Translations under genes and position numbers: made by a program
From: Saprospiraceae bacterium
GTDB taxonomy: Bacteria; Bacteroidota; Bacteroidia; Chitinophagales; Saprospiraceae
DNA: 64,000 nucleotides
Direction of reading: 5' to 3'
Assembly: GCA_019694255.1 (NCBI GenBank)
Contig: JAIBCI010000031.1
Coordinates: 1-64,000, forward strand
Notes under the pieces: model-generated
Told to the model about the DNA's origin: nothing
The model's input: only the letters and a program-made list of their open reading frames with translations
Database searches by the model: none
Shown here: piece by piece, positions 16,811-25,115 of the stretch
Layout of the letters: every line of letters begins with the position of its first letter
Numbering within the stretch: the first letter of the stretch is position 1

Positions 16811-17792
16811 GTATATTTTGATCGTGTTTTTCTTTTCGTTGTTGAATCAACAAGGAATTTGTCAACCGAGAAAGAGGGTACTGGCTACTGCATCGATGTG
16901 GCAGGACATGTGCAAGGTAATATCCGGTGGTCTTGTAGATTGCGATGTGATAGTCCCTATCGGATCGGATCCTCATTTATATGAACCAACACCTGCCGAT
17001 CTGATCAAGGTCGGCCAGTCTGATTTGATTCTAATCAATGGTCTGACATTCGAAGGCTGGCTTTCAAAACTGATTTACAATTCTGGAACCAACGCAAAAC
17101 AAGTAATCATCAGCGAAGGTGTTGCAGTCATTCAGAGCGAAATATATCATAACGCTACAGATCCCCACGCATGGATGAATGCTGCCAATGGGGCCGTCTA
17201 TGCAAAAAATATAGCTAATGCACTATGTATACTTGACCCGTTGCATACTGAAGAGTACCAATTTAACGCAGCAATATATATCAAGCAATTAAAAGATCTG
17301 GACTTGTCAATTACGCAATTGATCCAGTCCATTCCAGAGAAACATCGGATCCTCATTACTTCGCATGATGGTTTTCGTTACTTCGGAAACCACTATGGGA
17401 TTCAACTTGAACCTTTACAGGGCACATCAACCGAAGCAGATGTACAATCCACGACCCTTCTTCATGTAAATACGGTAATCAGGGAACATCAGGTTCCGGC
17501 CATTTTTGTAGAAAGCACTATTAATCCAAAGCTTATTCAACAAATTCAAAAGGAGAATAAGATCATTATTGGTGGCAAACTGTATGCGGACAGTCTGGGT
17601 GACAGTACCTCCCAGGCAGGTACCTATGCCGGCATGTTGCAGTATGATGCAGAGGTTATTTCACGCGCATTGAATATTGCAGATCATAAAGGGCAATCTT
17701 CAACTTCGATTTTTGGTAACAAAATTTATTTTTTTATTATCGCTTTCTACATGGTGTCCCTTGCTGCAATTTATCTGATCAATAAAAAATAA
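16773..17792 (+). CDS. TroA/ZnuA-type metal-binding protein of an ABC importer, with C-terminal membrane segment
   Basis: This cluster-9 substrate-binding protein (about 339 residues) carries likely metal ligands in GSDPHLYEP, TDPHAWMN, TSHDGFRYFG and the Asp of KLYADSLG, so three His and one Asp as in TroA. A signal sequence (YILIVFFFSLLNQQGICQ) leads it out of the cytoplasm. Unusually, the last ~25 residues are a strongly hydrophobic helix followed by NKK, which would act as a C-terminal membrane anchor; these proteins are normally lipoproteins or soluble. The start is uncertain: ATG 16773 overlaps the regulator gene by 38 bases, and an upstream TTG or downstream GTG is possible. Mn2+ or Zn2+ is the probable cargo. 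Confidence 0.87.
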   Translation: MRSVVKSGFALHRYILIVFFFSLLNQQGICQPRKRVLATASMWQDMCKVISGGLVDCDVIVPIGSDPHLYEPTPADLIKVGQSDLILINGLTFEGWLSKLIYNSGTNAKQVIISEGVAVIQSEIYHNATDPHAWMNAANGAVYAKNIANALCILDPLHTEEYQFNAAIYIKQLKDLDLSITQLIQSIPEKHRILITSHDGFRYFGNHYGIQLEPLQGTSTEADVQSTTLLHVNTVIREHQVPAIFVESTINPKLIQQIQKENKIIIGGKLYADSLGDSTSQAGTYAGMLQYDAEVISRALNIADHKGQSSTSIFGNKIYFFIIAFYMVSLAAIYLINKK

Positions 17793-17793
17793 T

Positions 17794-18549
17794 ATGGAAG
17801 CACCCGTCAAGAATCTGCTACATCCTATAGAAATCAAAGGCCTTTCCGTAGCCTATGACCACAAGAGGGTATTAAGTAATATTTATTTGCAGATTGAGGC
17901 CGGGCATATATACGGATTGATTGGTCCGAACGGAGCTGGAAAGTCAACATTATTCAAATGCATTCTACAGCAGGTACACTATCATACCGGTGAGATTTTG
18001 ATTTATGGGACCAAAGACCCCAAAGTATTAAAACGCATTGCTTACGTCCCGCAGAAAGATGACGTCGATTGGCAGTTTCCGGCTATTGTCTCCGATATTG
18101 TAAGTATGGGCAGATTTCCATATAAAAAATGGTATCAACGACTAAATAAAGAGGACCATGAGCTCGTCAAGTCAGCCATGGAGCGTATGGATATTGTGCA
18201 CTTAGGTGATCGTCAGATAGGCGAGCTTTCCGGTGGACAACAGCAAAGGGTCTTCCTGGCAAGGGCACTTTGCCAGCAGGCAGACGTGTTGTTGATGGAT
18301 GAACCTTTTGTTGGGGTGGATATACGCACAGAGGAACGAATTATTAAAATTCTAAAGTTGCTCGGATCACAGGGGAAGACTATTCTGGTTGTCCATCATG
18401 ACCTGGACTCTGTGCAGAATTATTTTGATCGCGTAATCATGATCAATCAGAGACTGATTGCCTGTGGCAATACTTCAGAAGTTTTTACCAAAGAAAATAT
18501 ATCTCGAACCTATTCGAGTCAGAATGTACTACTCCAGAGAGAATTTTAA
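17794..18549 (+). CDS. Metal ABC transporter ATP-binding protein (ZnuC/TroB type)
   Basis: The 251-residue ATPase has Walker A GPNGAGKST, a Q-loop in YVPQKDDVDWQFP, signature LSGGQQQR, Walker B VLLMDEPFVGVD and the switch His in VVHHDLD. The sequence VDWQFP after the Q-loop and MGRFPY are typical of the manganese/zinc importer ATPases. It starts two bases after the binding-protein stop, so the pair is an operon with the regulator. No permease gene follows: the next 330 bases are non-coding and then metK is on the opposite strand. Confidence 0.92.
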   Translation: MEAPVKNLLHPIEIKGLSVAYDHKRVLSNIYLQIEAGHIYGLIGPNGAGKSTLFKCILQQVHYHTGEILIYGTKDPKVLKRIAYVPQKDDVDWQFPAIVSDIVSMGRFPYKKWYQRLNKEDHELVKSAMERMDIVHLGDRQIGELSGGQQQRVFLARALCQQADVLLMDEPFVGVDIRTEERIIKILKLLGSQGKTILVVHHDLDSVQNYFDRVIMINQRLIACGNTSEVFTKENISRTYSSQNVLLQREF

Positions 18550-18881
18550 TTCACGTGTTACATGTCGGGCACTTCCCCCTAAATACTCATTCAATTTAAT
18601 ATAAAATTAGTAGCACGAATAAATCATATTCCCATTTCGTGTCGTCCGGAGAATTTATTTTAAATTAAATCTAGAGCAGTCCTTTCGCTCGTTTATTCTA
18701 GCAGTTAAGACCAATTGAAAATGAAATTTAAATTAATTGATCCTTGACAGTCGTCATCAATACTTGATAAATACTTCTTAATAAGAACAATAACAGTTGA
18801 TCAATAAATAACCAACCTGATGATAATTGTTGCGTATATGTACGCTGAAAGGCTGTGACAGATACTATTTACAAGATTAAG
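18550..18881. other. Non-coding gap after the metal ABC genes
   Basis: This 332-base AT-rich stretch lies between convergent genes (the ABC ATPase and metK). I find no open frame with coding character in it and no degraded permease sequence. No strong hairpin terminator is visible for either gene. Confidence 0.5.
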
Positions 18882-20180
18882 TTATATCTTGTTTTTAATT
18901 TTAAAGGCAGCACGAATCTTTTTAACCATATCCAACTTTTCCCAGGTAAACAATTCGACTTTTACTTTTTTAATTTTTCCATCTGGGGTGACAAAAGTTT
19001 TTTCGACGATCCTGTTCTCTCTACCCATATGACCATATGCTGCAGTTTCAAGGTATATTGGATTACGAAGCTTAAGCCTTTGTTCGATAGCATATGGCCT
19101 AAGGTCAAATATTTTTTCAATTTTTTTGGCAATTTGACCATCCGTCATATTCACTTTAGCAGTTCCAAAAGTATTCACAAATACACCACAAGGTTTTGCG
19201 ACACCAATGGCATAGGACACTTGAACCAATACTTCTTCGCACAATCCTGCTGCAACCATATTCTTGGCAATATGCCTTGTCGCATATGCTGCGCTACGGT
19301 CTACTTTTGACGGATCTTTACCACTAAATGCACCGCCACCATGTGCGCCTTTACCGCCATAGGTATCAACAATTATTTTTCTTCCGGTCAGTCCAGTATC
19401 TCCGTGTGGTCCTCCGATAACAAATTTGCCTGTCGGGTTGATGTGATATTTTATTTCAGCGTTGAAAAGTTTTTGGACCCCCACAGTCAGTTTCCTTTTA
19501 ACCCTTGGAATTAAAATATTTTTAATGTCATAGGAGATCTGCTCGAGCATTTGTTTTTCAGCTCTGGCGATCGCATCTCTGGTCTTTCCCGGCTTGACAA
19601 AATCGTCATGCTGCGTTGATACGACAATGCTATCAATACGCAATGGTTTATTATTGTCGTCGTATTCAATGGTGACCTGACTTTTGGCATCAGGTCTCAG
19701 ATAGGTCATGAGCTTGCCTTCCTTTCTTAATTTTGCAAGTTCTTCCAGTAGCAAATGTGAAAGCTTGAGTGGCAGGGGCATGTATTCAGGTGTCTCATTT
19801 GTTGCGTAACCAAACATCATTCCCTGATCACCTGCTCCCTGATCGATTTTCTTCTTCCTGACAACGCCCCTGCTGATATCAGCAGACTGTTCGTGTATTG
19901 CACTCAGGATGCCGCAGCTATTTGCTTCAAACATATATTCACTTCGGGTATAACCTATGTTTGCGATGACACCTCTGACAATCGTTTGAATATCTAAGTA
20001 AGCTGAGGTTCGGACTTCACCAGCAACGACTACCTGGCCCGTAGTGACCAAGGTCTCACAAGCAACTTTGGAATTTTTGTCGAAAGCTAGAAAATGATCA
20101 ATCAAAGCATCAGAAATCTGATCTGCGACCTTGTCGGGATGTCCCTCAGAAACGGATTCTGAAGTAAATAAATAAGGCAT
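18882..20180 (-). CDS. metK: S-adenosylmethionine synthetase
   Basis: The 432-residue enzyme makes S-adenosylmethionine from methionine and ATP. The N-terminus has [21 protein letters not shown] with the catalytic His. The family hexapeptide appears as [11 protein letters not shown], and the P-loop-like segment as [18 protein letters not shown]. It is about 40-50 residues longer than the ~384-residue E. coli enzyme. The extra length includes insertions such as the [20 protein letters not shown] region and a Lys-rich C-terminus ([13 protein letters not shown]). It has an ATG start with a perfect promoter element 24 bases upstream. No SAM riboswitch fits in its short leader. Confidence 0.97.
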   Translation of the reverse strand: MPYLFTSESVSEGHPDKVADQISDALIDHFLAFDKNSKVACETLVTTGQVVVAGEVRTSAYLDIQTIVRGVIANIGYTRSEYMFEANSCGILSAIHEQSADISRGVVRKKKIDQGAGDQGMMFGYATNETPEYMPLPLKLSHLLLEELAKLRKEGKLMTYLRPDAKSQVTIEYDDNNKPLRIDSIVVSTQHDDFVKPGKTRDAIARAEKQMLEQISYDIKNILIPRVKRKLTVGVQKLFNAEIKYHINPTGKFVIGGPHGDTGLTGRKIIVDTYGGKGAHGGGAFSGKDPSKVDRSAAYATRHIAKNMVAAGLCEEVLVQVSYAIGVAKPCGVFVNTFGTAKVNMTDGQIAKKIEKIFDLRPYAIEQRLKLRNPIYLETAAYGHMGRENRIVEKTFVTPDGKIKKVKVELFTWEKLDMVKKIRAAFKIKNKI

Positions 20181-20203
20181 AAGCTGAATTTAAAAAAGCG
20201 TTG

Positions 20204-20211
20204 CAAATATA
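20204..20211 (-). promoter_or_regulatory. -7 promoter element of metK (TATATTTG)
   Basis: Read on the minus strand, this is a perfect TAnnTTTG match 23 bases before the metK ATG. The short leader leaves no space for a riboswitch. Confidence 0.6.
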
Positions 20212-20245
20212 TGTTTATTTCCAATATATTGAACGTGAGGTAATC

Positions 20246-20935
20246 TTACTCGATATATTGAATAATCTGAATTAGACGGATATAGACCCCTACTTCGACA
20301 CTGAGATTCCTAATCGATTGCTCCACGCCGGGTTGAACACCTCCTGTAAACGGGTCGTAAATTGGAATGGCTGCAGGAACATATACCTGCCTTGATGCAT
20401 CGGGACAAATTCTGGCCTCAATTCCAAAAGCTGCAAATTTATTGATACGGGTTTCTGCAGCGCCCAGAAGCGTAAATCCATAATTAAACTTTCGGATGAA
20501 ATCCTCATATCCCTGGTAAATCTCCAATTTATGTTTGAATGTATATTCTCCGCGAATGCCGAGACCATAGATTAACCTCCAGTTATTGACTGTTTTGGCC
20601 TTCTTGGCTCCGAGCTCCAGTACAGCATTGTGGAATTTCATTGCGAAGTTGGAACCACTGTAGACATTTCCAAACTGATCCACAAAACGGTTGATATAAA
20701 TACTGCTGCCCCTTAGGTGATAACCCAGTGCGAGATACAAAATGTTACCCTTTTCCGATTCAGAATCCATGTAATAGTCTGCATGGTATGTCAAAAGCGG
20801 ATTGCGTCCGCTCCCCCCTTGCCATCGCTGCGAACTGAATCCTGAACCCACCCTTACACCATAACCATTAGACTGAGCCTGTAAATTTGCTTTTAAGGCC
20901 AGGATCATAAAGAGCAGTATATAAATTCGATTCAT
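20246..20935 (-). CDS. Exported outer-membrane-like protein of unknown function
   Basis: The 229-residue protein begins MNRIYILLFMILALKANLQAQ, a signal peptide. The mature part alternates polar and aromatic residues (VRVGSGFSSQRW, ILYLALGYHLRG, WRLIYGLGIRGEYTF) and ends VEVGVYIRLIQIIQYIE, a pattern suggestive of an 8-stranded barrel such as PorT- or OmpW-like proteins. No specific family motif was recognised. The ATG at 20935 is preferred to an upstream ATG at 20962 because the signal peptide starts there. A near-consensus -7 (TATCTTTA) lies just upstream. Confidence 0.65.
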   Translation of the reverse strand: MNRIYILLFMILALKANLQAQSNGYGVRVGSGFSSQRWQGGSGRNPLLTYHADYYMDSESEKGNILYLALGYHLRGSSIYINRFVDQFGNVYSGSNFAMKFHNAVLELGAKKAKTVNNWRLIYGLGIRGEYTFKHKLEIYQGYEDFIRKFNYGFTLLGAAETRINKFAAFGIEARICPDASRQVYVPAAIPIYDPFTGGVQPGVEQSIRNLSVEVGVYIRLIQIIQYIE

Positions 20936-20991
20936 ACTTGTAAAGATACTGAGGTCATGCATAATGCTTCAGTAACGAATAAAAAATAGTG

Positions 20992-21051
20992 TCATTTTGA
21001 CAGATAAATTGTAAATAATTAATTTAATTTGAGACATTTTGACAGTATAAA
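20992..21051 (+). repeat. Two direct repeats CATTTTGACAG in an intergenic region
   Basis: The 11-base sequence CATTTTGACAG occurs at 20993-21003 and again at 21035-21045. The copies are exactly 42 bases apart (four helical turns), and each is followed by an AT-rich TAAA stretch. They lie between the divergent outer-membrane-like gene (start 20935) and the first Hsp20 gene (start 21129). This may be a regulator-binding pair or a pair of alternative promoter elements; that is inference. Confidence 0.4.
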
Positions 21052-21128
21052 TGATTGAAATATGACGAAATTTCAAAAATAATGGGATGGTACGCCAATT
21101 GATGAGGAATAAAATAAATTAAAGAAAT

Positions 21129-21524
21129 ATGTGGAATAAAACTTCATGTTACAGCAGGCCAGGATACAACAGATTCTACCGGCCAGATTTTCAGTTTAAG
21201 ACAGGCGGCCAAATGGTTGATAGTATCCCTGCCAACATCCAAAAGAACTCTGGAGAAATAATTTTAGCATTGTCACTTCCATCCTATGACAAAAGTGAAA
21301 TAAGCGTTAAGCTGGAAGATCAGGAACTGACAGTAAGCACCAATCCTCAGGGTGAACCAGTGTCCTACACCCATCAGGAATTCAAGAAGGCCAAGCTTAA
21401 GCGGGTATTCAGAGTACCTTCCTCCGTCATCCAGGAAAGCATTGAAGCCAAATTCGAAAACGGCATTCTGACGATCATCCTGAGAAAAAAGCCAGTTGAG
21501 CAATCAAATATTAACATTCTTTAA
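21129..21524 (+). CDS. Hsp20/alpha-crystallin family small heat-shock protein (first copy)
   Basis: The 131-residue protein has an alpha-crystallin domain at about residues 40-125: LALSLPSYDKSEISVKLEDQELTVS, then KLKRVFRVPSSV, then AKFENGILTIILRKK. It lacks the canonical A-x-x-x-n-G-v-L form only slightly (ENGILTI) and ends with an extension containing INIL, an I-x-I/L-like tail. Small heat-shock proteins hold unfolding proteins in soluble complexes. The second Hsp20 gene starts 19 bases downstream on the same strand, so the two are very likely cotranscribed. Confidence 0.9.
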   Translation: MWNKTSCYSRPGYNRFYRPDFQFKTGGQMVDSIPANIQKNSGEIILALSLPSYDKSEISVKLEDQELTVSTNPQGEPVSYTHQEFKKAKLKRVFRVPSSVIQESIEAKFENGILTIILRKKPVEQSNINIL

Positions 21525-21543
21525 CCATAAAACAATTAATTAT

Positions 21544-21984
21544 ATGAAACGCAACATTTTATTTCCATTGATTCCGGTTGCACAGGAAATCGGCAACCTT
21601 GTAGATGAATTTGTCAACAAAGGCCTGAATGATGTCATGGGTGGAAGCATCTGGCAGCATACTTACCCGGCAGTTAACATCAGGGAGACAGAAAACAGTT
21701 TTTTTATAGACATGGCTGCGCCTGGTCTAGACAAACAAGATTTTAAAATCAGCGCTGAAAACGGAATGCTCTCGGTATCTGTAAAAAAAGAAACCAGCAC
21801 AGAGAGCAAAGGGGAGAATTTCCACCGCCAGGAATTCAACTATCAATCATTTAAAAGATCCTTTCACATGCCGGAGCATGCAGATCCTGAAAAGATCAAT
21901 GCAAGTTACAATAACGGCGTCCTGTCAATAAGCATTGACAAGAAAGTGGTTGTTAAAAATGAAAAGACCATTGAGGTTAAATAA
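21544..21984 (+). CDS. Hsp20/alpha-crystallin family small heat-shock protein (second copy)
   Basis: The 146-residue protein has an alpha-crystallin domain with AVNIRETENSFFIDMAAPGLDKQDFKIS, then KRSFHMPEHADPEKINASYNNGVLSISIDKK, the full N-G-V-L-S-I signature. The N-terminal arm includes QEIGNLVDEFVNKGLNDVMGG. It is more typical of the family than its upstream neighbour, so the pair may form mixed oligomers, though that is inference. ATG 21544 is chosen over an upstream in-frame TTG. A strong hairpin terminator lies 129 bases downstream. Confidence 0.93.
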   Translation: MKRNILFPLIPVAQEIGNLVDEFVNKGLNDVMGGSIWQHTYPAVNIRETENSFFIDMAAPGLDKQDFKISAENGMLSVSVKKETSTESKGENFHRQEFNYQSFKRSFHMPEHADPEKINASYNNGVLSISIDKKVVVKNEKTIEVK

Positions 21985-22112
21985 TTTGGATTTCCATAAC
22001 AACGGAACCAAACAATGTGCAATAGTCAATGAATCATGTTGGAGTTTGTAGTTTAGCCTAAGTCGGCAAGAAGCCTTAGATATTGGGTTAAGAAAAGTTT
22101 GGTATGTTCTTT

Positions 22113-22139
22113 AAGCCTGCTAACAAGCAGGCTTTTTTT
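22113..22139 (+). terminator. Rho-independent terminator after the Hsp20 pair
   Basis: A perfect 8-base stem AAGCCTGC / GCAGGCTT with a 6-base loop is followed by a run of seven T. It terminates plus-strand transcription from the Hsp20 genes and overlaps the stop codon region of the convergent ABC permease. Confidence 0.85.
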
Positions 22140-23256
22140 ATGATCTCTTATGATAATTCCAAACTGCCCAGCTAATAAGTGCACTTGCCATACAAATCAT
22201 TATTCCGATATCAGGGAGTATGTCCGATAACCCTGATCCCTTCATGATAACCATTCTATTGACTCTAACAAAATATGCTATAGGATCTAATTTGGTGATC
22301 ATCTGAGCCCATGCCGGCATACTGTCAATCATGGTATACAAACCACTCAGTAATATAAAAATCATCATAAAGAAGAATGAGACCAACATTGTCTGCTGCT
22401 GAGTCTGTACAAAAGTTGAGATCAGAAGTCCAAAGGCAAGTACAACCAGCAAATAGAATGAAGAAAATAAATATATCAGCCCAATATTACCAACAGGCAC
22501 TACCCCGTACACCAGATAAGCAATGAGCAAGCCAATAGACAGCACGACTTGCCCCATGATCCAGAAAGGAATCAGTTTGCCAATAATAAATTCATGCTTT
22601 TGTATGGGCGATACGTTAATCTGCTCTATTGTACCAAGCTCCTTTTCCTTTACAAAGTTGAGCGCAGACATATTGGCTCCAACCATGGTGAGTAGGATAA
22701 CCAATATTCCTGGTACCATGAACTGTTTGTAATTCATGTGGGGATTAAACCAGTATGCACTTTCCACCTGAACGAGCGGTATAGGGTTAAATCGCGGGAA
22801 CTGAATCCATTTCAGGCGAATGTCCATATTGTAATCTTGCAGAATTTTCTGAAGGTATTGCCCCCCAATACTGGCCCTTGCTCCATTTACGGCATTGACT
22901 GACACTGAAATTGAAGCTTCGTTATTGCGAATTAAGTTTTCTTCAAATTGTGGGGGAACTTCAATCATTATGTCAGCCTTGTCCTGTTCAAAAAGTCTCA
23001 AAGCATCCTTATAATCTGATTCGTAAGCAACAAGATGTATATAACCGCTTGACGTAATCTTCTGAATCATCTGATTAACTCCCGGTGAATGATCATGATC
23101 GATCAGAGCCAGCTTAATGTTTTTAACTTCATAATCTGCCGCAAGAGGCAGAATAAGCAACTGTATAACCGGCATAACCAGCAACATTCTGATATTTGCC
23201 TTATCTCTAAAAAACTGGGCAAATTCCTTGCGTACGATGGTGATAATATTCCTCAT
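22138..23256 (-). CDS. ABC-2 type permease of an export system (last gene)
   Basis: The 372-residue protein has an N-terminal membrane helix (residues 24-40), a large extracytoplasmic domain of about 130 residues, then five or six helices beginning QFMVPGILVILLTMVGA. The motif VKEKELGTIEQINVSPIQKHEFIIGKLIPF is the typical coupling region of YhhJ/ABC2_membrane_3 permeases. It pairs with the permease encoded immediately upstream, whose stop overlaps its ATG (ATGA). The pair would form the membrane part of a tripartite exporter. Its stop lies inside the Hsp20 terminator. Confidence 0.92.
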   Translation of the reverse strand: MRNIITIVRKEFAQFFRDKANIRMLLVMPVIQLLILPLAADYEVKNIKLALIDHDHSPGVNQMIQKITSSGYIHLVAYESDYKDALRLFEQDKADIMIEVPPQFEENLIRNNEASISVSVNAVNGARASIGGQYLQKILQDYNMDIRLKWIQFPRFNPIPLVQVESAYWFNPHMNYKQFMVPGILVILLTMVGANMSALNFVKEKELGTIEQINVSPIQKHEFIIGKLIPFWIMGQVVLSIGLLIAYLVYGVVPVGNIGLIYLFSSFYLLVVLAFGLLISTFVQTQQQTMLVSFFFMMIFILLSGLYTMIDSMPAWAQMITKLDPIAYFVRVNRMVIMKGSGLSDILPDIGIMICMASALISWAVWNYHKRS

Positions 23257-24365
23257 GCGATTTCCAGTCGTTTGTTAAATTTTTTAACACTTACGAAGAT
23301 CATGAAAGATGTGAACGCCAGCAGAATGAGTGTCTCTTTCCAGATTGACGCAAAGCCCAGACCTTTGATCATGACTGATTTGACAATAATAAAAAACCAT
23401 TTAGAAGGAATAATATTGCTGATAACCTGCATTGGCACAGGCATATTGTCGATTGGAAACATAAATCCACTAAACAAAAGAGTAGGCATAAACAAACCGA
23501 TCAGTGTCCCAAACATTGCCGCGGTCTGTGTTTTTGCATTTGATGAAATAAACAAACCTAATGAAAGCGATGTCACTATAAACAAAATGCTTTCAGCAAA
23601 TAAAAGCATCAGGCTACCTTTAATCGGAACCTCTAATACAAAATAGCTCAGCAATAGGATTGAAACAACATTGATGATTGAAATAATAAGATAGGGAACA
23701 GTCTTGGAGATTACTACAAAGAACGGATTGAGCGGTGACACCAGGAGCACTTCCATCATGCCCAGCTCTTTCTCTCTGACTATCGCAACTGAAGTCATCA
23801 ACGAACATACCAGCAATAATACCATGGCCATGACGCCCGGGACATAATTATAAGATGCTTTGAGCTGTTCGTTGTATATCATCCTGATTTCCGGCTTAAT
23901 GGTATAGGGAAGTTTGGTATTCTGCAATAACTCATTTTGATAATCTCCGATAATTGCAGATGCATAGGAGACGAGGGTAGTGCCAACATTTGGATCTGTA
24001 CCATCTGCAATCAGTTGAATAGAAGATTTGTTTTCATGCTTCAGACTTTCTTCAAAGTGTGGCGCTATGACCACAGCCAGCCGAACCGATCCTTTTTTGA
24101 AAGCTTTTTCAATCTCGTGATCCGAATTTAGAAAATCTGTGATCTCAAAATATTTGCTGGATTCCAATCTGTTGATGAGCTCCCCGGAGGCATTGTCCCT
24201 GGCGTGATCTACAATGGCAATTTTAGAATTTTTAACTTCATTGGACAAAGCAAATCCAAAAATTAAAATCTGTGCTACGGGCATACCAATCAGCACGAAA
24301 AGAGTCTGCCTGTCACGCAGGATGTGCCAAAGTTCCTTTCGTACGAAGATCCAGAATTGCCTCAT
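23253..24365 (-). CDS. ABC-2 type permease of an export system
   Basis: The 370-residue protein has the same layout as its neighbour: an early membrane helix (LFVLIGMPVAQILIFGFAL), an extracytoplasmic domain, then helices starting YVPGVMAMVLLLVCSLMTSVAIV, with VREKELGMMEVLLVSPLNPFFVVISKTVPY as the coupling motif. The two permeases are paralogues of similar length and likely form a heterodimer. Its ATG is one base from the stop of the upstream ATPase and its stop overlaps the next ATG by four bases, indicating translational coupling. Confidence 0.92.
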   Translation of the reverse strand: MRQFWIFVRKELWHILRDRQTLFVLIGMPVAQILIFGFALSNEVKNSKIAIVDHARDNASGELINRLESSKYFEITDFLNSDHEIEKAFKKGSVRLAVVIAPHFEESLKHENKSSIQLIADGTDPNVGTTLVSYASAIIGDYQNELLQNTKLPYTIKPEIRMIYNEQLKASYNYVPGVMAMVLLLVCSLMTSVAIVREKELGMMEVLLVSPLNPFFVVISKTVPYLIISIINVVSILLLSYFVLEVPIKGSLMLLFAESILFIVTSLSLGLFISSNAKTQTAAMFGTLIGLFMPTLLFSGFMFPIDNMPVPMQVISNIIPSKWFFIIVKSVMIKGLGFASIWKETLILLAFTSFMIFVSVKKFNKRLEIA

Positions 24366-25115
24366 TTATTCCTGATTTGCTCTCTTTGATTTCCTAGCCA
24401 GTGTAACGAAGACAGATTCCATGTCCTCTGCCTTATATTTTGTTTTTAACTCCCTGGTTGAGCCCATAGCTTCTATTCTACCGTCAACCATAATACTTAC
24501 AATGTCACAATACTCCGCTTCATCCATATAATGTGTTGTCACAAACACTGTCATACCTCCATTTGCCGATTGCGTAATCAACTCCCAAAACTCTCTTCGC
24601 GTTATCGGATCGACTCCACCAGTCGGCTCATCAAGAAATACTAAAGGTGGATTATGCAATATACTGATTGAAAAAGCAAGCTTCTGTTTCCATCCCAGCG
24701 GGAGTGATCTGACAAGTTTATCTTTAAAATCACCGATATGCAAAAGTTGTATAATTTCTTCGGTTTTGATCTTGAGTTCTTTATTATTCAATCCATAAAT
24801 CCCGCCGTAAAATTTCATATTCTCAACGACCGTCAGGTCATCATATAGTGAGAATCGCTGACTCATGTAACCGATATTTCTCTTGATTTTCTCAGGTTCT
24901 GTATAGACATCAAATCCATTGACCATTGCCTTTCCGGCAGTTGGTTGGAGCAAACCTGACAACATTTTAATTGCAGTGGTCTTACCCGCACCATTGGCTC
25001 CTAGAAATCCAAAAATCTGGCCCCGGCCTACATCCATACTGATCTGATCTACTGCCACAAATTCTCCAAACCTTTTAGTCAGTTTTTCTACTTTAATGAT
25101 ATTGTCCGGATTCAT
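24366..25115 (-). CDS. ABC exporter ATP-binding protein (second ATPase)
   Basis: The 249-residue ATPase has Walker A GANGAGKTT, a Q-loop in IGYMSQRFSLYDDLTV, a degenerate signature region (VRSLPLGWKQKLAFS instead of LSGGxxQ), Walker B LVFLDEPTGGVDP and the switch His in VTTHYMDEAEYCD. The motif MSQRFSLYDDLTV is typical of RbbA/YhiH-like drug and lipid exporters. The ATG at 25115 overlaps the previous ATPase stop (ATGA); an upstream in-frame ATG at 25142 is less likely. The weak signature motif suggests that this subunit may rely on the other ATPase for one catalytic site. Confidence 0.92.
   Translation of the reverse strand: MNPDNIIKVEKLTKRFGEFVAVDQISMDVGRGQIFGFLGANGAGKTTAIKMLSGLLQPTAGKAMVNGFDVYTEPEKIKRNIGYMSQRFSLYDDLTVVENMKFYGGIYGLNNKELKIKTEEIIQLLHIGDFKDKLVRSLPLGWKQKLAFSISILHNPPLVFLDEPTGGVDPITRREFWELITQSANGGMTVFVTTHYMDEAEYCDIVSIMVDGRIEAMGSTRELKTKYKAEDMESVFVTLARKSKRANQE

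Noticed and set aside
18550..18881. Degraded permease gene after the metal ABC ATPase
   Set aside because: Reading all frames by eye shows no hydrophobic stretches or family motifs; it looks like plain non-coding sequence.
20181..20245. SAM riboswitch upstream of metK
   Set aside because: Only about 20 bases lie between the likely transcription start and the ATG, too short for any known SAM riboswitch.
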